Shown: positions 39,281-47,951 of the stretch, piece after piece
Numbering within the stretch: position 1 is the first letter of the stretch
Layout of the letters: the number at the start of each line of letters is the position of its first letter
Origin: ECT2AJA-044 sp965262845
Lineage (GTDB): Bacteria > Bacteroidota > Bacteroidia > Flavobacteriales > ECT2AJA-044
Direction: 5' to 3'
Length of the DNA: 64,000 bases
Assembly (NCBI GenBank): GCA_965262845.1
Contig: CBDHFX010000001.1
Coordinates: 372,001-436,000 of the forward strand
The notes under the pieces: model-generated
The model's input: the letters and a program-made list of their open reading frames with translations, nothing else
Told to the model about the DNA's origin: nothing
The model's database searches: none
Position numbers and translations under genes: made by a program

Positions 39281-39666
39281 AAAAGACACACATCGCCATC
39301 ATCGTTTTGATCGCCATCGGGATCGCAGCGATCCTGAGCACGTTCAGCGATGCCAGTACATACGTGTCGTTTTCGCTAGCCGAAAAAAATGCCGGAAAAC
39401 CATTTACGGTAATCGGATACCTGGATAGGGAGGCCGGAATGGTCTATGCTCCGGAACGCAATCAGTTCACATTTACCGCTATCGACAAGGAAGGAAATGA
39501 ACGTACAGTCGTGTATTTTCAGCCAAAACCGCAGGATTTCGAAAGATCAGAGGAGATCACCATGAAGGGATTTGCCACCGATACGGCTTTCGTGGCCGAA
39601 CAGATCCTCATGAAGTGCCCGTCTAAGTACAACCAGACCAACGGGGTCGGGAACACCTACGAGTAA
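39277..39666 (+). CDS. ccmE: CcmE heme chaperone, CxxxY variant
   Basis: 129 aa, one N-terminal membrane anchor (about 5-24) and an OB-fold periplasmic domain (KPFTVIGYLDREAGMVYAPE). In most bacteria heme binds covalently to His in HxxxY (HDENY); here the motif is MKCPSKYNQ, so Cys replaces His and gives CxxxY. This variant is known from archaea and some bacteria and tends to occur where CcmH is missing. No ccmH lies in this operon. Confidence 0.92.
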   Translation: MKKTHIAIIVLIAIGIAAILSTFSDASTYVSFSLAEKNAGKPFTVIGYLDREAGMVYAPERNQFTFTAIDKEGNERTVVYFQPKPQDFERSEEITMKGFATDTAFVAEQILMKCPSKYNQTNGVGNTYE

Positions 39667-42110
39667 TGGAGTACGTGAATGAACACACGGGGATTGGGGC
39701 CCTGGGTCACTTCGCCGTTGTGCTTTCATTTGTGGCGGCTCTTATTTCCACCATTGCCTACTATTTCCTTCACCGGACCAAAGCCCTGGAATGGCATCGT
39801 CTGGCGCGGAGCAGTTTCTACCTTCATGCGATTGGGGTACTCGGCATATTGGTTAGCCTGTATGTGATGCTATTCGGGCACTACTTCGAATATCAGTACG
39901 TTTGGCAGCACAGTTCCAGGGACCTGCCTTTCTACTATCTCATTTCCTGCATGTGGGAAGGTCAGGAAGGAAGTTTCCTGCTGTGGATCTTCTTCCAGGT
40001 GGTGCTCGGCTTGGTATTTATGCACCGCATTGGCCAGTGGGAAGCCACATCTATGACCATTTATGGCAGTGTACAGGTATTCCTGACCAGCATGCTGCTC
40101 GGATCCTACCTCTTCGGTGCCAGGATCGGATCTTCGCCATTCATCCTCATCCGCGAGCTACCCGAATATGCCAATCTGCCTTTTCTGCAGGATCCAAGCT
40201 ACCTGAGCGCACCGCAGTTCCAAAACGGGGCCGGACTTAACCCGCTCCTGCAGAATTATTGGATGGTGATCCACCCGCCGACCCTCTTCCTTGGATTCGC
40301 CGCCGTATTGCCCCCCTTTGCCTTCGCAATGGCAGGACTCTGGCGCCGTCATTACGACGGCTGGCTCAGATCTGCCTTACCCTGGACCTTCTTCGCAGTG
40401 ATGATCCTGGCAACGGGTATCCTTATGGGGGGAGCATGGGCCTATGAAGCACTGAGCTTCGGTGGATTCTGGGCCTGGGATCCGGTGGAAAATGCCATCC
40501 TCGTCCCCTGGCTTACCTTAGTGGGAGCTGCTCACCTCATGCTCATCCAAAAAAACAAGGGTGGTAACCTGATGTCGACCTACATGCTAACCTTTATCAC
40601 CTTCATTCTCATTCTCTACTCCACCTTTCTGACCCGAAGCGGAGTACTGGGCGAAAGCTCCGTACATGCTTTTGTAGACCTCGGACTCAACGGTCAGCTA
40701 CTCCTCTATCTCTTTTTCTACATCATTCTTTCCTTCGGGCTCCTCGCATACCATTGGCGCTGGCTGCCCAAAGCGACTATTGATGACCGCCTGTGGTCAC
40801 GGGAGTTCTGGATGTTCATCGGAGCCCTGACCCTCACTATCTCCAGCCTCCAGATAACCTTCAGCACTTCGATCCCGGTGATCAACAAACTAACCGAAGC
40901 CATTGTGAACCCTGTTTTTACAGCCTTCGGCTGGAAGGAAAGAGCTGCCCTGGCTCCGCCCATTGATGTCATTGAGCACTATAACAGCTGGCAGCTGCCC
41001 TTTGCATTGCTCATTACGACCCTGATCGCCATGACACAATTTCTCAGGTACAGGAAAACCGAGTTCAGTGTATTCCTGAAGAACATCAGCTACAGCTTGG
41101 GCGCTTCGCTTGTTCTCACGGTCGTACTGGAATGGGCATGGGGATTCCATAACGCCCTGTACACTGCCATGCTGTTCACTTCGCTGTTCGCAGTGGTAGC
41201 CAACTTCGACTACTGGATCAGGATGATCAAAGGAAAATGGGACTTCGCGGGAGCATCCATTGCCCACATCGGGTTTGGACTCGTTATGCTCGGAGCCCTG
41301 GTGTCGAATGCCCAAAAAGAGGTGATCTCCAAAAATCCGACCTACATTGCCAAGGACTTTCCGGCAAGCGAGAACATACTCATGGAGCTCGGAGATACCA
41401 TGCAAATGGGACAATACTATGTGGTTTGGAACGGCGAGCGCAGGGAAGGAGTGAACCGTGTCTTCGAAATGGACTATTACAAAAGCGATGGAACCGGGTC
41501 CCTGGAGAAAGCCTTTCATCTGGAGCCCTTTATTCAGCTCAATGAAAAAATGGGCAACATAGCCGAACCAGCTACCAAACACTTTCTGACCAAGGACATC
41601 TACACGCATATCACCTATGCTGAGCCAGAGGAAGCCCGGACTGAAAAAAAGGTGACAGGCTACAGTCGCCAGGCAAATATCGAGATGGCCATAGGTGATT
41701 CCGCTATTTACAACCGCCACTTTGTTATCCTCGACAGTTTAGCTCTTGATCCGGAGCGGTCGCAGTTCGAAGATGGCGAGGCCATGGACCTGGCCCTGGT
41801 GGCCTACCTGACCATCATCAATGTCCAGGGAGAGCGCCGGACTGCTGCCCCGGCTTACGTCGTCAGCGGAAACGAAGTGATCTTGGAGGAGGCGAAGGTG
41901 GAAGACCTTAAACTTAAGTTCCGCTTTGAAGATGTGGATCCGGATAGCCAAAAAGTCCGGATCAAGGCTTTTACAGACGTGCGCGACGAAAAGGAATTCA
42001 TTGTTATGAAAGCCGTGATCTTCCCGTGGATCAATATTCTCTGGCTGGGATGTATCCTGATGGCAGTCGGGATCATGCTGGCTATTCGTCAACGAATCCG
42101 TCAAGCCTGA
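39666..42110 (+). CDS. ccmF: Cytochrome c heme lyase CcmF
   Basis: 814 aa with about 13-15 membrane segments. WWD motif GGFWAWDPVENAILVPWLT; further His-bearing loops (MVIHPPTLFLGFAAVLPPFA) are conserved heme ligands. It joins heme from CcmE to apocytochrome c cysteines. The C-terminal 200 residues form a periplasmic domain before the last membrane segment. Its ATG overlaps the ccmE stop (TAATG) and its stop overlaps the next start (TGATG). Confidence 0.95.
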   Translation: MEYVNEHTGIGALGHFAVVLSFVAALISTIAYYFLHRTKALEWHRLARSSFYLHAIGVLGILVSLYVMLFGHYFEYQYVWQHSSRDLPFYYLISCMWEGQEGSFLLWIFFQVVLGLVFMHRIGQWEATSMTIYGSVQVFLTSMLLGSYLFGARIGSSPFILIRELPEYANLPFLQDPSYLSAPQFQNGAGLNPLLQNYWMVIHPPTLFLGFAAVLPPFAFAMAGLWRRHYDGWLRSALPWTFFAVMILATGILMGGAWAYEALSFGGFWAWDPVENAILVPWLTLVGAAHLMLIQKNKGGNLMSTYMLTFITFILILYSTFLTRSGVLGESSVHAFVDLGLNGQLLLYLFFYIILSFGLLAYHWRWLPKATIDDRLWSREFWMFIGALTLTISSLQITFSTSIPVINKLTEAIVNPVFTAFGWKERAALAPPIDVIEHYNSWQLPFALLITTLIAMTQFLRYRKTEFSVFLKNISYSLGASLVLTVVLEWAWGFHNALYTAMLFTSLFAVVANFDYWIRMIKGKWDFAGASIAHIGFGLVMLGALVSNAQKEVISKNPTYIAKDFPASENILMELGDTMQMGQYYVVWNGERREGVNRVFEMDYYKSDGTGSLEKAFHLEPFIQLNEKMGNIAEPATKHFLTKDIYTHITYAEPEEARTEKKVTGYSRQANIEMAIGDSAIYNRHFVILDSLALDPERSQFEDGEAMDLALVAYLTIINVQGERRTAAPAYVVSGNEVILEEAKVEDLKLKFRFEDVDPDSQKVRIKAFTDVRDEKEFIVMKAVIFPWINILWLGCILMAVGIMLAIRQRIRQA

Positions 42111-42871
42111 TGGAACAGGTAGTTCTTATCGGAGCCGGACGACTTGCCTTTCACATGAGCCAGGCTTTACAGGCGGCCCAATTCAACGTGACCGGCTTGT
42201 ACAACAGAACTGCAGATAAAGGCAGGGAACTGGCTGAAATGCTCCATGCCAAATGCTACCTGAGCTATGAGGAAATCCCACAGGACGCCGACTGGTACCT
42301 CATTACCGTTTCTGAAAAGGCAATTCCGGAGATCTCGGAAAAACTGGGCAAAGTGAGCGGCTTGGTCACCCACACCTCAGGGTCGGTCAGCCTGGACGCG
42401 TTGGCTCAACATCCCAAAAGAGGTGTACTGTATCCGCTGCAGACATTTTCGCGCCGTAAGGCGGTGCATTTTCAACATATTCCACTGCTCGTGGAAGGGG
42501 GGGATCCGGAAACCGGGGAGCTACTGGCAGGTGCGGCAGCCCGGATCAGTGATCGCGTGGAGCGGATCAATAGCCAGCAACGGCAGTATTTGCATGTGGC
42601 AGCCGTGTTCGCATGCAATTTTTCGAACCATATGTACACCATTGCGGAGCGGCTGATGAAGGAACGGGGCATGCATTTTGACCTGCTGCATCCGCTGATC
42701 GCCGAAACAATGGAAAAAGCCCTGGAGAAAGGCCCCGCCGCCGCGCAGACGGGTCCGGCCGAGCGACGCGAACAACCTACACTGGACAAACACATAACCT
42801 TGCTGAACCACCCACTTTGGCAGGAACTTTATAAATTGGTAAGCGAAAGTATCCAACGGGAGCACCCGTGA
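42110..42871 (+). CDS. Rossmann-fold/DUF2520 protein
   Basis: 253 aa. N-terminal NAD(P)-binding motif VVLIGAGRLAFHMSQALQAA and a C-terminal DUF2520 helical domain (QQRQYLHVAAVFACNFSNHM, later DKHITLLNHPLWQELYKL). Resembles the pyrroline-5-carboxylate/6-phosphogluconate dehydrogenase architecture, but no substrate is known. Located between ccmF and kdsC in an overlapping string, which suggests co-transcription rather than a shared pathway. A GTAA hairpin lies at 42452-42463. Confidence 0.87.
   Translation: MEQVVLIGAGRLAFHMSQALQAAQFNVTGLYNRTADKGRELAEMLHAKCYLSYEEIPQDADWYLITVSEKAIPEISEKLGKVSGLVTHTSGSVSLDALAQHPKRGVLYPLQTFSRRKAVHFQHIPLLVEGGDPETGELLAGAAARISDRVERINSQQRQYLHVAAVFACNFSNHMYTIAERLMKERGMHFDLLHPLIAETMEKALEKGPAAAQTGPAERREQPTLDKHITLLNHPLWQELYKLVSESIQREHP
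42452..42463 (+). repeat. GNNA-loop hairpin (4-bp stem)
   Basis: CGCC-GTAA-GGCG on the plus (sense) strand in the DUF2520 gene; only 4 bp, so a weaker family member. Confidence 0.45.
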
Positions 42872-43392
42872 AAAACTACAAGGAACACCTCAGCCGGATC
42901 TCGACTTTCATTTTTGATGTCGATGGCGTCCTCACGGACGGAAAAATAATGGTGACCACTGATGGTCAGCAGTATCGGAACATGAACATCCGGGACGGAT
43001 ATGCGCTGCAGCTAGCCCTGAAGAAAGGCTATCGGGTAGCCGTCATCTCAGGCGGAAACAACAAGGGAGTGCGCGTGCGTTTGAAGGGACTCGGCCTTAC
43101 AGATATTTACCTCGGGCAGCGCCGTAAGATGGAGGCTTTTGAGCATCTGATGGCCATCTGCCACATCAAGGAGGAGGAGATCCTCTACATGGGCGACGAC
43201 ATCCCCGACTACGAGGTGATGAACCGCTGTGGCCTCGCTACGTGCCCTGCCGATGCCGCCGAGGAGATCAAAAGCATTTGTGATTATATTTCGCCCAGGG
43301 CAGGCGGACATGGGTGTGCGCGGGATGTGCTGGAACAGGTGATGAAAGTGCAGGGAAAATGGATGAGCGGCAGCGATGACTTCGGGTGGTAA
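42868..43392 (+). CDS. kdsC: 3-deoxy-D-manno-octulosonate 8-phosphate phosphatase KdsC
   Basis: 174 aa HAD-superfamily phosphatase that makes Kdo for LPS. Nucleophile motif TFIFDVDGVLTDGKIMVT, motif II near VAVISGGNNKG and motif III/IV YMGDDIPDYEVMNRCGLAT. Tetramer-type KdsC length. It starts with GTG at 42868 (GTGA overlap). A GNNA hairpin lies exactly over the codons of the DGVLTDG nucleophile loop (42927-42940). Confidence 0.93.
   Translation: MKNYKEHLSRISTFIFDVDGVLTDGKIMVTTDGQQYRNMNIRDGYALQLALKKGYRVAVISGGNNKGVRVRLKGLGLTDIYLGQRRKMEAFEHLMAICHIKEEEILYMGDDIPDYEVMNRCGLATCPADAAEEIKSICDYISPRAGGHGCARDVLEQVMKVQGKWMSGSDDFGW
42927..42940 (-). repeat. GNNA-loop hairpin over the KdsC nucleophile motif
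   Basis: CGTCC-GTGA-GGACG on the minus strand, coding on the plus strand for the strictly conserved G-V-L-T-D-G segment. Confidence 0.75.
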
Positions 43393-44311
43393 ATTAATTT
43401 GGTCCTTCCTTCGTCTCGTTCGGGCGAAGAATCTGCTGATCATCGCATTCACGCAGTACCTGGTCTATTGGTCGCTCCTCACACCGTATGGTATACCTGT
43501 TGCACTGAGCCCAATCCAGTTCTTCCTGCTGGTATTGTCAACTGTACTGATTGCAGCGGGCGGATATGTTATCAATGACTACATGGACGTCAGGACCGAT
43601 GAGATCAATTATGGTAAGGTTATCGTAGGCCCTGTCATCAGGCGGCGTGCAGCCATAGCCTGGCACCTGGGACTTACCTTCGTGGGGGTTGCCCTCGGTA
43701 TGTACCTGGTATGGATACTCCAAATATGGTACCTGAGCGTTTTCCACCTCTTTCCAGCCTGGTTTCTGTGGCTTTACAGCGCCACGCTGAAACGGCAATT
43801 CCTTATCGGAAACCTGCTGGTCTCCGCTTTCGCCGGGGGGGTGGTGCTCACGGTCGGTATGCACCAGATCCTGCCGGCACTTGATGGTTCCTACATCAAT
43901 ACCCAGCGCACTCTTTTTATGATCATCTGCGGCTATGCGCTTTTTGTCTTTTTGATGAATCTGATCCGCGAAGTTGTTAAGGACCTGGAAGATGTTCCGG
44001 GCGATTCAGCGCAGGGATTCAAAACCATGCCCATTCAGATCGGCGAAACCGGCACCAGGGTCATGCTCAGTGCCCTTATTGCCGCCATGCTGGTGATGGT
44101 CGGTATCGTGTGCTATAAATTCCTGATCGAAAGCATTGGCCCGCTTGTGTACACCATTGTGTTGGTGATCCTCCCGGGCGTCCTCCTGCTTTATCAGGTC
44201 GTCACGGTCAGGTCTGCCAAGGACTATAGCCGCGCCAACATGCTTACCAGGGTCATCATGCTCTTTGGTATCCTCTCCATGTGGGCCTTCCATCAACTCG
44301 CTAACCTATGA
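43376..44311 (+). CDS. UbiA-family prenyltransferase
   Basis: 311 aa with about eight to nine membrane segments. First Asp-rich motif AGGYVINDYMDVRTDEINYG (NDxxDxxxD), second motif region LIREVVKDLEDVPGDSAQGF. Bacteroidota homologues are often annotated as geranylgeranylglycerol-phosphate geranylgeranyltransferase-like; the true acceptor (quinone, heme or lipid) is unclear. It overlaps kdsC by 17 bp and maf by 4 bp. Confidence 0.85.
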   Translation: MTSGGKLIWSFLRLVRAKNLLIIAFTQYLVYWSLLTPYGIPVALSPIQFFLLVLSTVLIAAGGYVINDYMDVRTDEINYGKVIVGPVIRRRAAIAWHLGLTFVGVALGMYLVWILQIWYLSVFHLFPAWFLWLYSATLKRQFLIGNLLVSAFAGGVVLTVGMHQILPALDGSYINTQRTLFMIICGYALFVFLMNLIREVVKDLEDVPGDSAQGFKTMPIQIGETGTRVMLSALIAAMLVMVGIVCYKFLIESIGPLVYTIVLVILPGVLLLYQVVTVRSAKDYSRANMLTRVIMLFGILSMWAFHQLANL

Positions 44312-44886
44312 ACCGGGCCCATTTCCCCTATCCCATCGTGCTGGGATCCGGATCTCCCCGTCGCCGTGAATTGCTGAGCGATCTGGGATATACCTTTTCG
44401 ATCCGCACGGCTGAGGTTGACGAAACCCCGCCGGCTGATCTCCAGGGTATCGAAATGGCGCAGTTCCTGGCCGGGCACAAGGCAAATCACATCCTGGTGC
44501 AGCCCCATGAGGTGCTGATCACCGCCGATACGGTTGTTTGGCATCAGGGCGTAAGCCTTGCCAAACCTGCCGATCGCGACGAGGCCATTGGCATGATCCA
44601 AAGCCTGAGCGGTCATACCCACGAAGTCATTACCGCTGTGTGCCTGCGGCACGATGGGAAGCAGCACGCCTTCAGTGATGTCACTGAGGTGAGCTTCAGG
44701 GATCTTCGGCGCAGCGACATCGAATATTATGTTGACAGCTACCAGCCGTTTGACAAAGCCGGAGGCTATGGCATTCAGGAATGGATCGGCATGGTGGGTA
44801 TTGAACAGATCAAAGGGTCGTATTTCAATGTGGTCGGGCTCCCGGTTGAAAAGCTTGATGCCATGCTGACAGGTCTCTTAGATTGA
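44308..44886 (+). CDS. maf: Maf-family nucleoside triphosphate pyrophosphatase
   Basis: 192 aa. Signature VLGSGSPRRRELLSDLGYTF and conserved ITADTVVWHQGVSLAKPADR; GGYGIQEWIGMVGIEQIKGS near the end. House-cleaning enzyme hydrolysing dTTP/UTP and modified nucleotides; linked to septum formation in Bacillus. Coupled to the prenyltransferase gene (ATGA). Confidence 0.93.
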   Translation: MNRAHFPYPIVLGSGSPRRRELLSDLGYTFSIRTAEVDETPPADLQGIEMAQFLAGHKANHILVQPHEVLITADTVVWHQGVSLAKPADRDEAIGMIQSLSGHTHEVITAVCLRHDGKQHAFSDVTEVSFRDLRRSDIEYYVDSYQPFDKAGGYGIQEWIGMVGIEQIKGSYFNVVGLPVEKLDAMLTGLLD

Positions 44887-44984
44887 CCGGACCACTTTAA
44901 AACCGGCCATCATTTTTTTGCAGGTCTGTTTGATGCCATGGTCAGCTCCGACCTTGCCCGGATAGCACAGACTGAAGGTTTTTG

Positions 44985-44992
44985 TATGTTTG
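44985..44992 (+). promoter_or_regulatory. -7 promoter element of nhaC
   Basis: TATGTTTG, 7 nt before the nhaC ATG at 45000; predicted leader about 3 nt. Confidence 0.5.
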
Positions 44993-44999
44993 GACTCCT

Positions 45000-46457
45000 A
45001 TGGAAAAATTACCTTCGCTGAGAAGAGCCCTGATCCCCATTATTTTTTTGGTTGTCCTGCTCGCCTACAACGTGATCGCGGTATACGGCGATGCAGCCCT
45101 TGATGGAAGTAATCAGCTGATTCTCCTGCTTTCAGCAGGTGTGGCGGCGATCGTGGGCATCACAGAAGGCGTTCCCTGGCAACAGATGCTCAATGGCATG
45201 GCCAAAAGCATTGCCAGCACGGTCCCAAGTCTGATCCTGCTGCTTTTTATCGGGGCATTGGCCGGTACCTGGCTTATCAGCGGCATTATTCCGGCCATGA
45301 TCTATTATGGCCTTGAGCTGCTGAACCCCACCATATTCCTCGTCGCCTCCTGCCTGATCTGTGCTATTGTGAGCCTGGCCACGGGAAGCTCGTGGAGTAC
45401 CGTCGCCACGGTCGGAATCGCCCTGTTGGGCATCGGAAAAGCCCTGGGCATTAGTGAAGCGGTGATCGGCGGCGCGGTCATTTCAGGGGCTTATTTCGGC
45501 GACAAGATCAGCCCGATGTCCGACACCACCAATCTCGCCTCTGCCGTGGCCGGTACGAACCTGTTCACCCACATTCGCTATATGCTCTACACCACGGTCC
45601 CCAGCCTAGTCATTACATTGCTCATATTCCTCGTGATGGGGCTGGGTCATTCCAACGCTGTGATCATTGGTGACGCTGCTGAGATCCAGGCCGAGCTTAC
45701 AGGCATTTTCAACATCAGCGGCTGGCTCTTTTTGGTACCTATCGCGGTAATCGTCATGATCATCCGCAAGGTACCCGCCATTCCCACCCTGGTCGCCGGT
45801 GTCTTGCTCGGAGCCTTGTTCGCCGTTTTCTTTCAGGGAGATCTTATTAACGGCCTCGCGGCCGGAAGAACGGGTATCGAAGCTTACTACGCCGTGATCG
45901 TTGATGCGATGACTGTGGAAACGACGGTTCCTGCCGGAAACCCCGTGCTGTCGGATCTCCTTTCTGCGGGCGGAATGTCGGGAATGCTGAACACGATTTG
46001 GCTGATCATCTGCGCCATGACCTTTGGCGGGGTGATGGAAAGCACCGGATTCCTGGCCACGCTGAGCTCTGCCCTGATCAAGCGGGCAAGATCAACCACC
46101 GCCTTGGTTTCCACTACGGTCGGAACCTGCCTTACGCTCAATATTACCGCTAGTGATCAATACCTGGCCATTGTGATTCCCGGCCGTATGTACACCGATG
46201 TTTTTAAAAAACGTGGCCTCGCTTCACAGGTCCTCAGCCGTACCCTGGAAGATTCCGGAACAGTAACCTCAGTACTCGTGCCCTGGAACACCTGTGGGGC
46301 TACCCAGGCGGCCATCCTGGGCGTTGCCACCATGAGCTACGCACCCTATACCTTCTTCTGCCTTCTGAGTCCGGTCATGACCATCCTCTTCGCGGCCTTC
46401 AACATTAAAATTGCCCGGCTTCCGAAGGAACCTGAAAACGATCCATCAGGAATTTAA
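45000..46457 (+). CDS. nhaC: NhaC-type Na+/H+ antiporter
   Basis: 485 aa with about 11-12 membrane segments. Motifs: LLLFIGALAGTWLISGIIPA, ATGSSWSTVATVGIALLGIG, GAVISGAYFGDKISPMSDTT (conserved Asp cluster) and VLVPWNTCGATQAAILGVAT. Exchanges internal Na+ for protons, fitting a marine or saline habitat. I start at ATG 45000, below the promoter; an in-frame TTG at 44982 overlaps it. A GCGA hairpin lies at 45851-45864. Confidence 0.93.
   Translation: MEKLPSLRRALIPIIFLVVLLAYNVIAVYGDAALDGSNQLILLLSAGVAAIVGITEGVPWQQMLNGMAKSIASTVPSLILLLFIGALAGTWLISGIIPAMIYYGLELLNPTIFLVASCLICAIVSLATGSSWSTVATVGIALLGIGKALGISEAVIGGAVISGAYFGDKISPMSDTTNLASAVAGTNLFTHIRYMLYTTVPSLVITLLIFLVMGLGHSNAVIIGDAAEIQAELTGIFNISGWLFLVPIAVIVMIIRKVPAIPTLVAGVLLGALFAVFFQGDLINGLAAGRTGIEAYYAVIVDAMTVETTVPAGNPVLSDLLSAGGMSGMLNTIWLIICAMTFGGVMESTGFLATLSSALIKRARSTTALVSTTVGTCLTLNITASDQYLAIVIPGRMYTDVFKKRGLASQVLSRTLEDSGTVTSVLVPWNTCGATQAAILGVATMSYAPYTFFCLLSPVMTILFAAFNIKIARLPKEPENDPSGI
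45851..45864 (-). repeat. GNNA-loop hairpin (5-bp stem)
   Basis: CGGCC-GCGA-GGCCG on the minus strand in nhaC, coding NGLAAGR; flanks match the korA copy (AACGGCCTC..CGGCCGGAA). Confidence 0.75.
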
Positions 46458-46562
46458 ACGGACTGCCACTAAGCGCTTCTGACGAAGGACATCAATAGAG
46501 AATAGCAAATGAAGATCCTGATAGTTTTAAGCGTTCCTGATCAAGGGAAGCCTTCGGCAAAA

Positions 46563-46605
46563 CTACAGAGTTAGCTCTGTAGCTAGCTCTGTAGCTAGCT
46601 CTGTA
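46563..46605. repeat. 12-bp tandem repeat next to an inverted copy
   Basis: TAGCTCTGTAGC occurs at 46572-46583 and 46584-46595 and starts again at 46596 (9 of 12 bases plus A). CTACAGAG (46563-46570) just before is the inverse, so the array can fold as a hairpin (CTACAGAG/CTCTGTAG). It is followed directly by ATTAATAATATATAA. Confidence 0.8.
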
Positions 46606-46810
46606 ATTAATAATATATAAAGTGCTGTATTTCAATTTTTTATTAAAAGTCATAGGTAACTGAAGTTAGGTATATGAGGCAAAGTATTTGGTAGAGCTTA
46701 AGTCCTCCTGTAGTGGTCTTTCAATAGGTTTTCACAAGTGGTTGATTTTAAGGTTCAGGAGGTGCATGATAAAGCATGCTTCCATAAATCAGGCCTGGAT
46801 TCAAATTTTA

Positions 46811-46822
46811 GGGTCATGACCC
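46811..46822. repeat. Perfect 12-bp palindrome
   Basis: GGGTCATGACCC, 13 nt beyond the stop of the minus-strand barrel gene; no T-run, so an operator or chance palindrome rather than a terminator. Confidence 0.45.
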
Positions 46823-46834
46823 ATGTTTCCCCGG

Positions 46835-47518
46835 TCAGCGATCCTCATTCCGGAATTCGCCTCCGAATCTCCAGCCAATGTTAAAAGCCAATTGGAAATT
46901 ATTTAAGGTCAAGGTACTAAATGAACGATCACCTATATTACCTATACCATCTGTACTGGCATAAGTGAGGATGCTTGAGCTATCCATATAGTAATAGCCA
47001 TAGCCCGCCAATACTTCAAAAATGAAACCGGAGTCAAATGTAAATTTATAACCTGTGCTGATACCGATGCCTACACTATTGGTAGTTTGTTCAAATACAA
47101 AGGTCTCCTCCTCTAGAAAGAATGGGAACGAAAAAGTTGGTATCGAAAAATTAACGAGCCCCTTGGTATATCTATAACTGAGGAAACCACTTACAAAAAA
47201 ACCTCTGGCATTATCATCACCCGGGCGGAAATAGTAACGGAACTGGGGCGTCATTCGAAATCCGGAATAGTCAAGATACTCATGTGAGGATTTGATATAC
47301 GTTCCCGAGATCAAAACGCCCATGTTTTCGCTGATCACATATTCATAAGTCCCTTCAACATTTCCCTCTAAAACGGCTCCATAAGTCCCATCAATTGCGT
47401 AGACCGCTACCGTTAATAATGAGGCACCGACTTTAACATCATGCTGGGCATTTGCCTTTGGCATGCCCACAGAACATGCAAGCAAAACAGGCGCAAAAAA
47501 TTTCATAGATCTGTTCAT
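46835..47518 (-). CDS. Outer-membrane beta-barrel protein, unknown function
   Basis: 227 aa. Signal peptide about 1-24 (MKFFAPVLLACSVGMPKANA from the second Met at residue 5). The mature part alternates hydrophobic and polar residues with many aromatics (GFRMTPQFRYYFRPGDDNAR, GYGYYYMDSSSILTYAS) and ends in a strand LAFNIGWRFGGEFRNEDR, consistent with an 8- to 10-strand barrel (DUF3575-like). It uses more AT-rich codons than its neighbours, suggesting a different history. No operon partner. Confidence 0.7.
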   Translation of the reverse strand: MNRSMKFFAPVLLACSVGMPKANAQHDVKVGASLLTVAVYAIDGTYGAVLEGNVEGTYEYVISENMGVLISGTYIKSSHEYLDYSGFRMTPQFRYYFRPGDDNARGFFVSGFLSYRYTKGLVNFSIPTFSFPFFLEEETFVFEQTTNSVGIGISTGYKFTFDSGFIFEVLAGYGYYYMDSSSILTYASTDGIGNIGDRSFSTLTLNNFQLAFNIGWRFGGEFRNEDR

Positions 47519-47745
47519 CGTGTTAGGTTTAAAGTGTCATATACAATACTTGATTTCCCTTTGTTTTTCGCTACAAACATAGGGCGGGGGTTAGTTGCTC
47601 CGACCTTGAAATGGCTAAGGAAAAAATACGAAATGTTCTCCGCTTTGGATAAATTTTTATAGCCCTGCCTCTTATCGGGGCCGGTGATCGTGATCAGATA
47701 TACTCCCGCTGCCCAGCTCTTAGTAAAGGCAGGAAACCTTATTCT
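47515..47745 (-). pseudogene. Relic, possibly the tail of a T9SS sorting domain
   Basis: A 76-codon frame without a usable start. Its first third reads SWAAGVYLITITGPDKRQGY, the shape of the last strands of a type A sorting domain (AGVYLITI plus a charged strand); the rest has no recognisable content and runs to a stop that overlaps the barrel gene ATG. The preceding 200 bp (to 47951) show no continuous frame. Confidence 0.3.
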
Positions 47746-47951
47746 TCAGCTGAAAGGATCCCTTCAACCAAAAAAACATGGCCTTGTATTTTTGGGTCAT
47801 CTCCCAGGGAGCATCTCATGGGCGAATAGTAACCGGTGCAGCGTTGACAAGTACAAAGCCGGTTCGGGTGGGATGAGCCGGCCGCCGGAGAAGCACGGGA
47901 AGGTAGTGCAGGTGGCTGGTAGTGACCGAAGTGCCGAAGCAATATGTGTAT
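47519..47951. other. 433-bp gap without an intact gene
   Basis: Holds the barrel-gene promoter, the probable sorting-domain relic (47515-47745) and about 200 bp with only short, frame-broken open stretches on both strands. Confidence 0.6.
47574..47581 (-). promoter_or_regulatory. -7 promoter element of the barrel gene
   Basis: TATGTTTG on the minus strand, about 55 nt before the start at 47518. Confidence 0.45.

Larger units (their letters stand above)
46458..46834. other. 377-bp non-coding gap with AT-rich core
   Basis: No open frame of credible coding character. It holds the tandem repeat at 46563-46605, an AT-rich stretch (about 46605-46650) and the palindrome at 46811-46822. Base composition is clearly lower in GC than the flanks, which may mark an insertion or deletion site. 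Confidence 0.6.

Noticed and set aside
46458..47951. Possible mobile element or genomic island at 46.5-48 kb
   Set aside because: GC-poor with a tandem repeat and a relic, but no transposase, integrase, terminal repeats or target duplications seen.
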